Shown: positions 54,438-63,854, counted from the stretch's first letter. The stretch: DNA of 64,000 bases from Kribbella monticola (GCF_003261635.1 NZ_QFXK01000029.1:248001-312000), one strand, 5' to 3'. Notes: generated from the letters alone by a model not told the origin. Numbers and translations: made by a program.

Positions 54438-54581
54438 TCCACCCCTGTTCAGCCGGCAATAGGCGTTCCCCACCACGAACCGCAGGCGTCCCGACGAATC
54501 GGGCGCACCGTAGACAACCAGGTTAGTACTGACACAGGTCCGTCGGCTTGCGTACGTCGAGCCGTGGGAGACCAGCGGTTC

Positions 54582-55139
54582 TCAGCCGTCTCGGCCAGGG
54601 CTGCGGTGGTCGGGTGAGACGATTGACGGGGGTGTGTTGGCGAGTAGGGATTGCAGTCGTTCGATAGGGAGTTCTACGAAGTTTGTGCAATTCGGCTGGG
54701 CGCATTCGCAGTCGAGTTGAAGGATCGTCTGGCGGCCGTCCGATTTCTGGCGTTCGGTTGCCTGGATGGCTAGTTGGTGATTGCCGATGCGAATCAAGGA
54801 TTGACGCTCTTCGGCGGTGCGTGCCGAGAAGGCAGACTTCAGAAGACCATTGAACCTTTGCTCGACCGCGGTGAGGGTTTGCTCGATGGTCTGGTGGTCG
54901 ACGTTGATGATGGTTGCGGTGGTTCCCTCTAGTTGGTTGTGGATCAGATTCCAGCCCCAGATCTGGCCATCGTGCGCGCCGCCTGGGTTTCTGTGTTCCA
55001 GTCTGGTGAGTTGTTCCGTTTTCGAAGGCATTAGCCAGACTGCGTTCTCGGTGACGCCGGCCATCGTGGGAGTGACGAATGCACCTTCGACGACAACCGC
55101 TGTCTCCACGGGCAATGAGGCGATGTCTTCGAGGATCAT
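54582..55139 (-). pseudogene. Split P-loop kinase, C-terminal part
   Basis: A 185-residue frame with blocks of an actinobacterial P-loop kinase: LEDIASLPVETAVVVEGAFV, AVWLMPSKTEQLTRLEHRN and the cysteine-rich tail ILQLDCECAQPNCTNFVELP. It begins ATGA-overlapping the N-terminal frame. Compared with intact family members about 25-30 residues between the parts are missing. It may be a decayed gene, or two interacting chains. Confidence 0.55.
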
Positions 55140-55342
55140 CGGTTTGCGTCGAAGTCGCCTGGGCCGGTGCCCATGACATGAAGACCGGCCGTCGCGGCGC
55201 GCTTTTCGTGAGCGAACGCGTGAGCATCGACGCTGTACCAGAGAAATCCGTGTTTTCGCGCAAGCAGACGGCTGACCGTGGTCTTTCCCGCCGCCGCCGG
55301 ACCGCCCACCCAGAGAACTTGATGTTCTGGTTCATCACTCAT
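55136..55342 (-). pseudogene. Split P-loop kinase, N-terminal part
   Basis: A 68-residue frame with VLWVGGPAAAGKTTVSRLLA (Walker A) and WYSVDAHAFAHEKRAATAGL. The stop TGA at 55136-55138 overlaps the start of the second frame. The Walker A motif is intact, but it cannot make a full kinase alone. Confidence 0.55.
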
Positions 55343-55353
55343 ACGACAACAGT

Positions 55354-56391
55354 TTAGAGCGTCGTCGAGAAGTGCTGGCGGTAGCGTTCTGGAGTGGTTG
55401 CGAGGTGGCGGGTGAAGAGGCGGTGGAGGGTTTCGCCGTGTTTGTAGCCGACTGTTCTGGCGATGGCGGCGACGGTCAGGGCGGTTGTTTCCAGGAGACG
55501 GCGGGCTGCTTCTACGCGCAGGCTTTCCACGAAGGCGGCCGGAGTGCTGCCGGTTTCGGCGCGGAAGGCGCGGGCAAAATTGCGTTCGCTCATTCCTGCC
55601 CGCCGCGCCAGTGCGGCCACGCTGAGGTCCTGGGCGAGATGGTCGGGTAGCCAATTCTGTACGGCCCGGATGGCTGGTGTTCGTGCGGTCTGCGCGCGCA
55701 ACTGGGCGCTGAACTGCGTCTGACCGCCGGGCCTGCGGGTGAAGACGACCATGCCTCGGGCGATCAACTGAGCCAGCTCCGGGCCGTGATCGTCCTCGAC
55801 CAGCGCCAGCGCGAGATCGATGCTCGCGGTTACGCCGGCCGAGGTCCAGCGATCACGATCGCGTACGTAGATCCGGTCTGGTTCGACGCACACTCGCGGG
55901 TACCGCTCGACGAGCTGCTGGGTCGCACCCCAGTGCGTCGTCGCGCGGTACCCGTCGAGCAGCCCTGCGGCAGCGAGCAGCAGGCTGCCGGCGCAGACCG
56001 CGGCCACCCGGCGCGAACGCCGAGCGAGCGCGGCAAGCTCTGGCACCACGCCGACGGAGGCGTCCGGGTCAAAGACCCCGAACCCACCGATCACGACCAT
56101 CGTGTCGATGTCCTCGTCACCGCGGGCGATGTCTACCAGCGTGTGCTCGACAGGGATCGTCACACCACCAGTGACGGACACCGTCCCGGCCCTCGGAGCT
56201 GCCAGCAGCACGCGGTACACCGGCGTTTCCATCAGGACGTTCGCTGCTTCGAAGATGTCCAGCTGACCGGCCAGTTCGATCAGCTGGATGCCGTCGTAGA
56301 CCACGAGGACCACGGTGCGAAGTGGGGACACGGCTCTATCGTCCACCCTGCCCGCGGGTTCGAGCGCGGAATCAGGAGGTGAAGCCGGCAT
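55354..56391 (-). CDS. GlxA-family (DJ-1/AraC) transcriptional regulator
   Basis: A 345-residue protein: an N-terminal DJ-1/PfpI-type domain (VVLVVYDGIQLIELAGQLDI; AAVCAGSLLLAAAGLLDGYR has the nucleophile-elbow cysteine) and a C-terminal AraC HTH pair (LSVAALARRAGMSERNFARA; LTVAAIARTVGYKHGETLHR). These activators usually control nearby catabolic genes. GGAGG precedes ATG 56391. It starts 26 bases after the stop of the alpha/beta hydrolase, so one transcript is likely. Confidence 0.9.
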   Translation of the reverse strand: MPASPPDSALEPAGRVDDRAVSPLRTVVLVVYDGIQLIELAGQLDIFEAANVLMETPVYRVLLAAPRAGTVSVTGGVTIPVEHTLVDIARGDEDIDTMVVIGGFGVFDPDASVGVVPELAALARRSRRVAAVCAGSLLLAAAGLLDGYRATTHWGATQQLVERYPRVCVEPDRIYVRDRDRWTSAGVTASIDLALALVEDDHGPELAQLIARGMVVFTRRPGGQTQFSAQLRAQTARTPAIRAVQNWLPDHLAQDLSVAALARRAGMSERNFARAFRAETGSTPAAFVESLRVEAARRLLETTALTVAAIARTVGYKHGETLHRLFTRHLATTPERYRQHFSTTL

Positions 56392-56417
56392 CGGGCCTCC
56401 GTCGTCGGAGGAGCTGG

Positions 56418-57278
56418 TCACCGCGCTGGATCGATGGCGTGCTGCCGCACGAAGGTGACGATCAGTTCCGCGACCCGGTCGGCGTACTCCGTCTGGGCGT
56501 AGTGCCCGCCTCCCTCGACGACGGCCACCTGGCCGATGCCGGCGGGTGCGGCGGCGACGATTGCTTCGCCTTCGGCCCGTGGGTCGACGAAGTCCGGGTC
56601 CTCGGAGCCCATGATCACCAGCAGGGGACGTTTCAGTTCGGGCAGCTTTGCTTCCGCGTCGGCCGGGGTGGTCTTGCCGGTCTTCACGAACTCTTCCCAG
56701 CGGCCCGGCTGCCGAAGGGTTTCCATCAAGCCGTCGGTGTACTGGCGGTAGTCGTCGGGCTTGTGGGGGTAGGCGACGTCGAGATAGGAGCGCCAGATCT
56801 TGGGCGACTTCAGCAGCTGCGTCCCGACCAACCGGGCGAACCCTCGGCGATACCGCCGTACGGCGAACAGCGCGCCGAAGTTCAGCTTCGCGACGCGGGT
56901 GAAGGGGTTGATCTCGACTATCGCGGTCACCAGTTCTGGAGCCAGTGCCGCGGCGATGGTGGCAGCGCCGCCCGACAGCGACTGGCCGACGATCACCGCG
57001 GGGCCGCCGAAGTGCCGGATGACGCCGAGGAGGTCGTTGGCGACATCCGTGCGGCTGATGGCGGCCTTCCCGGTGACCGAAGGCCAGTTCAGGCTCGACT
57101 CGCCGTGTCCGCGCATGTCCACGTTCACGACCCGGAATCCGGCGTCGGCCAGCAGCGGTGCCAGGTGCCGGTAGTCCTGCCGCCAAACGCCCATGCCGTG
57201 CGAGAGCACCACCAGTGGACCGTCGCCGATCACGTCGTACGCGATCCGCCCGCCGTCGAGAGTCACGAACTCGGTCAT
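56418..57278 (-). CDS. Alpha/beta hydrolase
   Basis: A 286-residue serine hydrolase. Oxyanion LSHGMGVWRQDYRHL, VDMRGHGESS, nucleophile GQSLSGGAATIAAAL, acid GSEDPDFVDP and base EGGGHYAQTEYADR form the triad. The length and lid are typical of small ester or haloalkane-type hydrolases; the substrate is unknown. AAGGTG lies before ATG 57278. The adjacent GlxA regulator may control it. Confidence 0.88.
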   Translation of the reverse strand: MTEFVTLDGGRIAYDVIGDGPLVVLSHGMGVWRQDYRHLAPLLADAGFRVVNVDMRGHGESSLNWPSVTGKAAISRTDVANDLLGVIRHFGGPAVIVGQSLSGGAATIAAALAPELVTAIVEINPFTRVAKLNFGALFAVRRYRRGFARLVGTQLLKSPKIWRSYLDVAYPHKPDDYRQYTDGLMETLRQPGRWEEFVKTGKTTPADAEAKLPELKRPLLVIMGSEDPDFVDPRAEGEAIVAAAPAGIGQVAVVEGGGHYAQTEYADRVAELIVTFVRQHAIDPAR

Positions 57279-57395
57279 TCGCCACACCTTCCTCACTGTT
57301 TGCAGCAGTCGCGAAGCCCGCGACAAGGACGATTGAAGGCCGAAGCCGCGCCTGCGAACGACGTACGGGCAGGATCGGTCAGACGCGTGGCTGTC

Positions 57396-58088
57396 TCAGT
57401 CAGAAGCTGACTCGTTCGGCAGAGGAATCCATCGGCCGGCCATCTTGCTCGCCCCGCTGGCAACCACGGGAGACAGCAGCCAGACGAACGGAATGTTGCT
57501 GAACCACCAGGTCAGTACGGCGGTTAGCGCCCAGAACAAGCCGAAAACCACCAGCATGATCGCCTTGATCGTCAACTGCCTCCCGTCGGCGCCGGGCTTC
57601 AGTACGCCGCTGCGCACCACCACGAACAACAGGGCGGCCTGACAAAGGAGCAGCAGTGCTTCGATCCCGGCGAAAAGGCAGATGGTCAAGGGATTGTCGG
57701 CGAGGTCCCCGACGAGCGACTCTCCGACGAGCGCGGTCGGATACGGCAGGAGAACAACGAGAATCAGCAACGGAATATGAAGAAACATCATCGCCGGAGT
57801 GACCCGCTCGAGCTGATCGAAGACGGCGTGATGTTGGCGCCAAGCAGCCCACAGCATCAGGAACGCGACGACGAAGGCCACGAACGAACCGACGTTGTCC
57901 CCGAGGAAACGCCACAGTTCCGAGGCCATCGCCATCCGGTCCTCCCCGCCGCCGACCCCTCGCTCCGGCCTCGGCATCGCGATGACGAGCAGCGTCATCG
58001 CGATGGCAAACACCGCGTCGGTGAACATCCCCACGCGCTCAGAGGTGAGGCCGGGCGCGACTGCACGTCGTACGGCGGTGGTGGTCAC
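57396..58088 (-). CDS. TMEM175-family (DUF1211) potassium channel-like protein
   Basis: A 230-residue membrane protein with six hydrophobic segments, the bacterial TMEM175 layout of potassium-selective channels. The first helix carries RVGMFTDAVFAIAMTLLVIA (FSD motif, here FTD). WWFSNIPFVWLL is the last segment. AGGAG precedes GTG 58088. A TetR gene is divergent 147 bases away. Confidence 0.85.
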   Translation of the reverse strand: MTTTAVRRAVAPGLTSERVGMFTDAVFAIAMTLLVIAMPRPERGVGGGEDRMAMASELWRFLGDNVGSFVAFVVAFLMLWAAWRQHHAVFDQLERVTPAMMFLHIPLLILVVLLPYPTALVGESLVGDLADNPLTICLFAGIEALLLLCQAALLFVVVRSGVLKPGADGRQLTIKAIMLVVFGLFWALTAVLTWWFSNIPFVWLLSPVVASGASKMAGRWIPLPNESASD

Positions 58089-58158
58089 GGGATCTCCTGA
58101 CGGGCGGCGGGTCTGAGCTCGTACTGCGGGTCGCCGGCTCGCCAGGTCGGTCAGGCTT

Positions 58159-58218
58159 AGACGGAACGACTCCGTATCGACTAAACATAGACCGAGTCGA
58201 GACGCAACCGTTCCGTCT
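58159..58218. promoter_or_regulatory. Inverted half-sites between TMEM175 and TetR genes
   Basis: AGACGGAACG (58159-58168) and CGTTCCGTCT (58209-58218) are perfect inverted copies with 40 bases between. The left one is also part of ACGGA-ACGAC-TCCGT (58161-58175), a palindrome by itself. This is probably the TetR operator. Confidence 0.6.
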
Positions 58219-58235
58219 CGTGTTAGGGTCGGAGC

Positions 58236-58865
58236 ATGGCCAGTTCACCAGCGCGCAGGGCTCCCGGCGGACCGGTGCTTCAGGACGCTGTCACCGAGGC
58301 GATCGGCGCTGCGATGTTCGAGGAACTCGCCGCCGTCGGCTACGGGAAACTGACGGTCGAGGCCGTGGCCAAACGCGCCGGCGCAGGCAAGGCCGCCGTC
58401 TATCGACGCTGGCCCTCCAAGCAGGCGATGGTCATCGACCTGGTCACTCGGGTCGCCACCACCACGGCCGACGCCCCTGACACCGGCACCCTGCGCGGCG
58501 ACGTACTCGAATTCCTGTCGGCTGGCGCCAAGGCACTGACGCACCCGCTGATGTCCCGGATCGTCCCGGACCTGCTGGCGGAGGGCTCTCGCAATCCCGA
58601 GGTGGCCGCGATTCTGCTGGAGCAGGTCGGCGGCACGCGCCGAAAGAAGGCGGCCGCAATCCTGCACCGCGCAATCCAACGCGGCGAACTCCCCGTCGAC
58701 ACCGACCTCGAACTAGGCCTCGATTTCCTCGCCGGCCCGCTCTATTGGCGGGTGGGAATCCTCCGCGACCCCATGGATCCCGAGCGGCTCAATCACCTGG
58801 CCGACAAGGTCGTTGCCGCCATCGCCGCGCCGATCTCGAATGTCGAGGTACCTTCGCGACCGTGA
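58236..58865 (+). CDS. TetR-family regulator (TMEM175 neighbour)
   Basis: A 209-residue TetR protein. The HTH is LTVEAVAKRAGAGKAAVYRR then WPSKQAMVIDLV. The C-terminal domain (LEQVGGTRRKKAAAILHRAI) is of the AcrR/RutR type. GGAG precedes ATG 58236. It probably represses itself and the divergent channel gene through the inverted sites. Confidence 0.9.
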   Translation: MASSPARRAPGGPVLQDAVTEAIGAAMFEELAAVGYGKLTVEAVAKRAGAGKAAVYRRWPSKQAMVIDLVTRVATTTADAPDTGTLRGDVLEFLSAGAKALTHPLMSRIVPDLLAEGSRNPEVAAILLEQVGGTRRKKAAAILHRAIQRGELPVDTDLELGLDFLAGPLYWRVGILRDPMDPERLNHLADKVVAAIAAPISNVEVPSRP

Positions 58866-58934
58866 CCTATCAGGTCCCGGCCGGCCAACTTCCTGCGCTG
58901 CGGGCCAAGGCGGGAGTGGCGTTGCCGGCGTTTG

Positions 58935-59861
58935 CTAATGCTGCGTGAGTAGCGTCGCGAGGGTGTCGGCGTAACTGGTGAAGTGGTCCAACTCAGAGCC
59001 GTTGGGGGCGACGCGGAAGCCGTGGCGGCGGCCCCAGAAGGCGCCTTCCACGAGGTGGAGTTGGGACCAGCGCTGGGTGCGTTCGCGGTCCAGATCCGCA
59101 GCCTCGGTGAAGATGTCGAGGAAGCGGCGTACCGGCCTTGCCAGCTCGCCTGCTTCGACGAAGGTCAGCGCGCTGACCTTGAGCAGCGCGCCGGCGTCAT
59201 ACGCTGGATCTCCGGCGTAGCCCTTCGGGTCGACGACCAGCCACGGCTCACGATCGGCTCGCAGAATGTTTCTGGCGTGGAAATCGCCGTGGAGAAGGGT
59301 ATCCGGCTGGATCGGCCCGAGTTCGCGGACGGTCGCGAGGGCGGCATCGACGACGTACGACGGCAACGGGTGCGGCAACTCTGTCGAATCGCGGAGCAGC
59401 TGCTCCTCCCACTCGCCGGCCCGATCTCTCAGCCGGGGCAGAGCAGGTGGCGCAGTGATGGCCAGCCGGCGGTTGAGTTGCCCTGCGACCGTCGCGACCT
59501 CGTCACTGTCTTCGCTTGCCGCCAGGGTTGACGGGCGGGCCCGCTCAAGCAACATCGCGTACTGCGAATCGTCACGCTCGTACAGCTGTACTGCGCCGCC
59601 ACCGTTCCATGCCACGAACGCGTCGGGCTCGTGAACATTGCCAGGATGCGGAAACGACACCTTCAGCGCAGCGGGACCCTGCCGACGCAGTACCGGGACG
59701 ATGAGCCCCACGCCACCGTGCATGACGTCGCCGTCTTGCACGCAGCCCCACCGGTCAAGCAATTCGTCGACAATCCCAGGCAGTTCGGCGAGCCACTTCG
59801 CGCCCCGCTCCCCTTCCCGCTCGACCGTACTCCGCGCAAACGCCCCAGGAATCCCAACCAT
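58935..59861 (-). CDS. APH(6)/hydroxyurea-type antibiotic kinase
   Basis: A 308-residue aminoglycoside/hydroxyurea phosphotransferase-like enzyme. The catalytic loop is TLLHGDFHARNILRADREP and the distinctive VVDPKGYAGDPAYDAGALLK follows; that DPKG block marks the streptomycin 6-kinase type. It could inactivate an aminoglycoside; the substrate is unproven. The stop region abuts the TetR gene convergently. Confidence 0.83.
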   Translation of the reverse strand: MVGIPGAFARSTVEREGERGAKWLAELPGIVDELLDRWGCVQDGDVMHGGVGLIVPVLRRQGPAALKVSFPHPGNVHEPDAFVAWNGGGAVQLYERDDSQYAMLLERARPSTLAASEDSDEVATVAGQLNRRLAITAPPALPRLRDRAGEWEEQLLRDSTELPHPLPSYVVDAALATVRELGPIQPDTLLHGDFHARNILRADREPWLVVDPKGYAGDPAYDAGALLKVSALTFVEAGELARPVRRFLDIFTEAADLDRERTQRWSQLHLVEGAFWGRRHGFRVAPNGSELDHFTSYADTLATLLTQH

Positions 59862-60279
59862 CCGGGCACCCTAGGCGACGCCGCCTTGACTCAGATCGAC
59901 CGGGTGAGAAGGAGTCAGCTCGCAGAGGTTGACGGACCTGGGGGCTGGACGGCTGCATGAGACGCTTACAAGCATCCGATCCGACTGGCAACAACCACCT
60001 GCACCCGACCGGCGCGGCCAGCCACCGGGTCTTTTACCGAGCCGGGACGCAGGAGCGGCGACGGAGGAGGTGCGTAGGTTGGCGCGGTTGGTTGCTGGGG
60101 GCATGCAACAGAAAAGGCAAGGAGATGACTCTCCCTGCCGTGTCTAAGTTATAACGCATGGGGGGACTTGCCGCAAGGCCCCGTTGGGGGCGGAGAATCG
60201 TCGGCCGTAGCTGAATCTGACGAACGACGGGGAGTCGCAGAAGTGCGTTTGTTGTTGTCGATGTCCGGGAGCCGCTGAT
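59862..60279. other. Intergenic region with helR control sequences
   Basis: About 420 bases. The left half has no gene and contains a 17-base core (gacg-N-aggagcggcgac, about 60050) of the dispersed repeat. The right half holds the -10-like TATAAC (60150-60155), the rifamycin-associated element at 60162 and an open frame of 17 codons (ATG 60158), then GGGAG before helR. Confidence 0.6.
60162..60182 (+). promoter_or_regulatory. Rifamycin-associated element (RAE)-like palindrome
   Basis: GGGG, A, CTTGC-C-GCAAG, G, CCCC: an inverted repeat with a CTTGC/GCAAG core that matches the published RAE type found before rifamycin-response genes. It lies about 100 bases before the helR ATG, close to the -10-like TATAAC. 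Confidence 0.75.
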
Positions 60280-62442
60280 ATGACCACCAGTGCGTTCGAT
60301 CTCCCAGAAAACCTCAGTAGTAAAGCCGATCCACACCTGATCGCCCACGACGAGCAGCACTTCGCGGCGATCAAGAAGACCCTCGAGCAGTCCATCGCGG
60401 AGCTGACCGACAGGCTCGACGAGACCCGCAAGGCCCCTGGCGGTGAAGGGCAGGCGGCGCTCGACCGCGACCTCGAGATCCACCGGCTGACCACCAGATT
60501 GCGTACCTTGCGCAGATTCGGCCTCGACCTCTGCCTCGGGCACATGGTCAGCGCGGAAGACAACGAGCCGACGTACGTCGGACGTCTCGGCCTCACCGAC
60601 AGCGACGGCCGACGACTCCTGATCGACTGGCGATCGCCCGCGGCCGAGCCGTTCTTCGGTGCCACCCATGCGAACCCGATGGGTCTGACGAGTCGGCGTC
60701 GCTACCGCTGGACGCGCGGGAAGATCAGCGACTACTGGGACGAGATCTTCACCGAGGACGGCCTCGAAGGCCACAAGGCCTCCCTCGACGATCAGTCCGC
60801 CTTCATCGCGAGCCTCGGCAGCAACCGCTCGCCCCGCATGCGCGACGTACTGGGCACGATCCAGGCCGACCAGGACGCCATCATCCGGGCGAGCTCCCGC
60901 GGTGCCCTCGTCGTCGACGGCGGCCCGGGAACGGGGAAGACGGTCGTCGCGCTGCACCGTACGGCGTACCTCCTGTACTCCGATCCGCGCCTCGGCCACC
61001 GGCGTGGCGGCGTACTGTTCATCGGTCCCCACCAGCCCTACCTCGCCTATGTCTCCGACGTCCTCCCGAGTCTCGGTGAGGAAGGTGTGCAGACCTGCAC
61101 CATCAGAGATCTCCTGCCTGAAGGAGCAACGGCGCCGGACGAAACAGATCCCGAAGTAGCGCGCCTGAAGGCCACGGCTGACATGGTGAAGGCGATCGAG
61201 CCGGCTGTGAAGCTGTACGAGGAGCCGCCGATCAAGCCGATGACGGTCGAGACGGACTGGGCCGACATCTGGCTCAGCGCCGCCGATTGGGCCGAGGCAT
61301 TCGGGGCGGCAGATCCCAGTACTGCGCACAACGAGGCGCGCGACCAGGTCTGGGAAGAACTGATCACGATCCTGCTGGACAAGTACGAGGAGGAGAACGA
61401 GGACGACGAGGTGTCGATCGACCTCGTGCGCAGATCCCTTGAGCGCAACGAGGATCTGATCGATGCCTTCGGCAAGGGCTGGCCGCTGATCGAGCCGACC
61501 GATGTCGTCGGCGACCTGTGGTCCGTGCCCGCCTACCTACGGATGTGCGCGCCCTGGCTCAGTCCTGACGAAGTGAAACTGCTGCAACGCAAGGAAGCAC
61601 CGCAGGCCTGGACGACGTCCGACCTGCCACTTCTGGACGCGGCACGACAGCGGCTCGGCGACCCGGAGGCGTCACGACGGAGACGCCGGCAGAAGGCAGC
61701 GGCGGCGGCCGAGAAGGAGCGGATGGCCGATGTCATCGACAACATCATCGCGGCCGATGACGACAACGAGGGCTGGGTGCCGATGCTGCGCGGGCAGGAC
61801 ATCCAGAACAGCCTGATCGACCTCGGCGGCCTGCCGACCGCCGACCCGGACCTGCTGGCGGGCCCGTTCGCCCACATCGTCGTCGACGAGGCCCAGGAGC
61901 TGACCGACGCCGAATGGCAGATGTTGCTGCTCCGCTGCCCGTCCAGGAGTTTCACCATCGTGGGCGACCGCGCCCAGGCCAGGCACGGCTTCACCGAATC
62001 GTGGCAGGCGAGGCTCGAAAGAGTCGGCCTCGATCGGGTCGAGCTGGCCTCGCTGAGCATCAACTACCGAACGCCGGAAGAGGTGATGGCCGAAGCCGAG
62101 CCCGTCATCCGCGCCGCTCTGCCGGACGCCAACGTCCCCACTTCCATCCGCAGCAGCGGCGTACCGGTCGTCCACGGATCCAGCGCGGACCTCGACTCGA
62201 TCCTCGACACCTGGCTGGCCGAGAATGCCGAAGGCATCGGCTGTGTCATCAGCGCGGACGGAACCCTCCGTACGCCGGACCGCGTGCGCTCCTTGACGCC
62301 GGTGCTGTCCAAGGGGCTCGAGTTCGATCTGGTCGTCGTGATCGACCCGGAGTCGTTCGGCGAAGGGATCGAAGGAGCCGTCGACCGCTATGTCGCGATG
62401 ACCAGGGCGACCCAGCAACTCGTCGTACTCACCACCGGGTAG
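60280..62442 (+). CDS. helR: HelR/HelD-like RNA polymerase-associated ATPase
   Basis: A 720-residue UvrD-like superfamily 1 ATPase. The N-terminus is a charged coiled coil (LEQSIAELTDRLDETRKA) typical of HelD-like proteins that enter the RNA polymerase channels. Walker A is VVDGGPGTGKTVVALHRTA, Walker B is HIVVDEAQELTDAEWQM; LSKGLEFDLVVVIDPESF and YVAMTRATQQLVVL are late helicase motifs. HelR removes rifamycin from polymerase. The RAE upstream supports this. GGGAG precedes ATG 60280. Confidence 0.9.
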   Translation: MTTSAFDLPENLSSKADPHLIAHDEQHFAAIKKTLEQSIAELTDRLDETRKAPGGEGQAALDRDLEIHRLTTRLRTLRRFGLDLCLGHMVSAEDNEPTYVGRLGLTDSDGRRLLIDWRSPAAEPFFGATHANPMGLTSRRRYRWTRGKISDYWDEIFTEDGLEGHKASLDDQSAFIASLGSNRSPRMRDVLGTIQADQDAIIRASSRGALVVDGGPGTGKTVVALHRTAYLLYSDPRLGHRRGGVLFIGPHQPYLAYVSDVLPSLGEEGVQTCTIRDLLPEGATAPDETDPEVARLKATADMVKAIEPAVKLYEEPPIKPMTVETDWADIWLSAADWAEAFGAADPSTAHNEARDQVWEELITILLDKYEEENEDDEVSIDLVRRSLERNEDLIDAFGKGWPLIEPTDVVGDLWSVPAYLRMCAPWLSPDEVKLLQRKEAPQAWTTSDLPLLDAARQRLGDPEASRRRRRQKAAAAAEKERMADVIDNIIAADDDNEGWVPMLRGQDIQNSLIDLGGLPTADPDLLAGPFAHIVVDEAQELTDAEWQMLLLRCPSRSFTIVGDRAQARHGFTESWQARLERVGLDRVELASLSINYRTPEEVMAEAEPVIRAALPDANVPTSIRSSGVPVVHGSSADLDSILDTWLAENAEGIGCVISADGTLRTPDRVRSLTPVLSKGLEFDLVVVIDPESFGEGIEGAVDRYVAMTRATQQLVVLTTG

Positions 62443-62445
62443 GGC

Positions 62446-63627
62446 TCAGCTCGTGCCGAGCGCGTACTGGGTCCCGGTGACGGCGGCACCGCGGGCCCAG
62501 TCGGTGAAGGTGAGCGGGGTGGTGAGGATGGTGAGCTCGCAGCGTTGGACCTCTCGCGGCCCGGGTCGCAGCCGGTCCGCGATCACCTCGTTCAGCGCTG
62601 CGGAGTCTGCCAGCGCGGCGACGTCTTCGCCGGCGAGCACGATGCAGGTGGTCTGCAGTGCGCCGGCGAAGGTCGCTATCAGATGCCCGAGGGCCCGGGC
62701 CGCCGCGTCGAGCCGGGCGCTCGCGTCCGGGTCGCCGCCGGCGCGAGCGGCGATCAGGCCGGCCATGGTGACAGGCCGGCCGACGGCCGCCGACGCCTGA
62801 GCCTCGAAGTCCTCGCGGTTCAGGTACGCGGCCACACACCCACGGTGCCCGAGGCCACAGACAGGTCCCGTCACGTCGACCGGAGCGTGCGCGAGCAGGT
62901 GCCCGTTGTCGATCGTCTGCTCGACCGGAACCCCTTCACGGACGACGCCGATGCCCAGCCCGGCACCGACGGTGATCACCCCGAAGGTCGAGTGAGTACG
63001 CCCGGCACCGAACCACAACTGCTCGCGGGCAAGAGCCGCGACGTCGTTGGTGACGATCACCGGCAACCCGGTCCGCTCCCGCAACGGGCCGGCGAGATCG
63101 ACCTCGCTCCAGCCGAGAAAACTTCCTTCGAGTACGACGGACTGGTCGGCCACCACGCCGCCGACGGACACGCCGATACCGTCCAGCGACGGGACCTTGC
63201 GGCCCAGCTTGGTGACGAGCTGAGCGATCACCTTGACCGTGCCGTCGACCGGGACGACCCCATCCACCGGCTCGGGGAGGGCCGCCTTCGCAGTCCCCTG
63301 CACCTCGCCGAAGAGGTCGCAAACCACGCCGTACGCCGTGTCGCCGGTCAGCTTGCAGCCGACCACGTGCCGCGCGCTCGGGATCGCGGTGAGGATCTGC
63401 CGGGGCCGGCCGATCGCGGTGGCGGGGTCGAGATCCTCCGAGGCGATGCCGCCGCCGATCAAGGAGCGGGCGACCCGCGACATCGAGGCGTAGGAGAGGT
63501 TGAGGCGGTCGCCGAGATCACCGCGGGTAGCGGGGCCGTGGACCAACAACTGTTGGGTCACGGCGAACTCACCCGCCGACAGTGATCTCTCGGGCGCCGA
63601 CCGCGCAGGCCTGCTGGTCACTGTCAC
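62446..63627 (-). CDS. ROK-family (NagC/XylR-type) repressor
   Basis: A 393-residue ROK protein: N-terminal winged helix (LLVHGPATRGDLGDRLNLSY) and a kinase-like ROK domain (SLDGIGVSVGGVVADQSVVL, VTNDVAALAREQLWFGAG, GAGLGIGVVREG). The zinc-motif region is CGLGHRGCVAAYL. It lies divergent from a sugar ABC permease and probably represses that operon until a sugar binds. GTG 63627 is used. Confidence 0.9.
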   Translation of the reverse strand: MTVTSRPARSAPERSLSAGEFAVTQQLLVHGPATRGDLGDRLNLSYASMSRVARSLIGGGIASEDLDPATAIGRPRQILTAIPSARHVVGCKLTGDTAYGVVCDLFGEVQGTAKAALPEPVDGVVPVDGTVKVIAQLVTKLGRKVPSLDGIGVSVGGVVADQSVVLEGSFLGWSEVDLAGPLRERTGLPVIVTNDVAALAREQLWFGAGRTHSTFGVITVGAGLGIGVVREGVPVEQTIDNGHLLAHAPVDVTGPVCGLGHRGCVAAYLNREDFEAQASAAVGRPVTMAGLIAARAGGDPDASARLDAAARALGHLIATFAGALQTTCIVLAGEDVAALADSAALNEVIADRLRPGPREVQRCELTILTTPLTFTDWARGAAVTGTQYALGTS

Positions 63628-63638
63628 CCACTTAGTTT

Positions 63639-63653
63639 ACAAGTGACCCTTGT
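63639..63653. promoter_or_regulatory. ROK operator candidate
   Basis: ACAAG-TGACC-CTTGT is a perfect inverted repeat 12 bases upstream of the ROK start. An AT-rich stretch (about 63670-63700) with TGTAAAT may be the promoter of the ABC operon. Confidence 0.6.
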
Positions 63654-63854
63654 CACACCGGTCATCATGGCTTATTTTCAATCTGACTGTAAATACCTCA
63701 GGGCCGGGATACCTCACTCCGGCTCTCGGGACAGTCGATCAATCGGCTGGCGTCCGTGGGTACGGGGTCACGACAGGGGAGTTCGCGGGCGCCACCCGTT
63801 CGAGCGGTTCGAGCGTGCCGGTGCGCCGCAGTACACCTGGCGGAGGAGACACCC

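Noticed and set aside
58863-58949. 28-codon ORF just after the TetR gene
   Set aside because: Too short, overlaps the TetR stop and the convergent kinase end; no supporting features.
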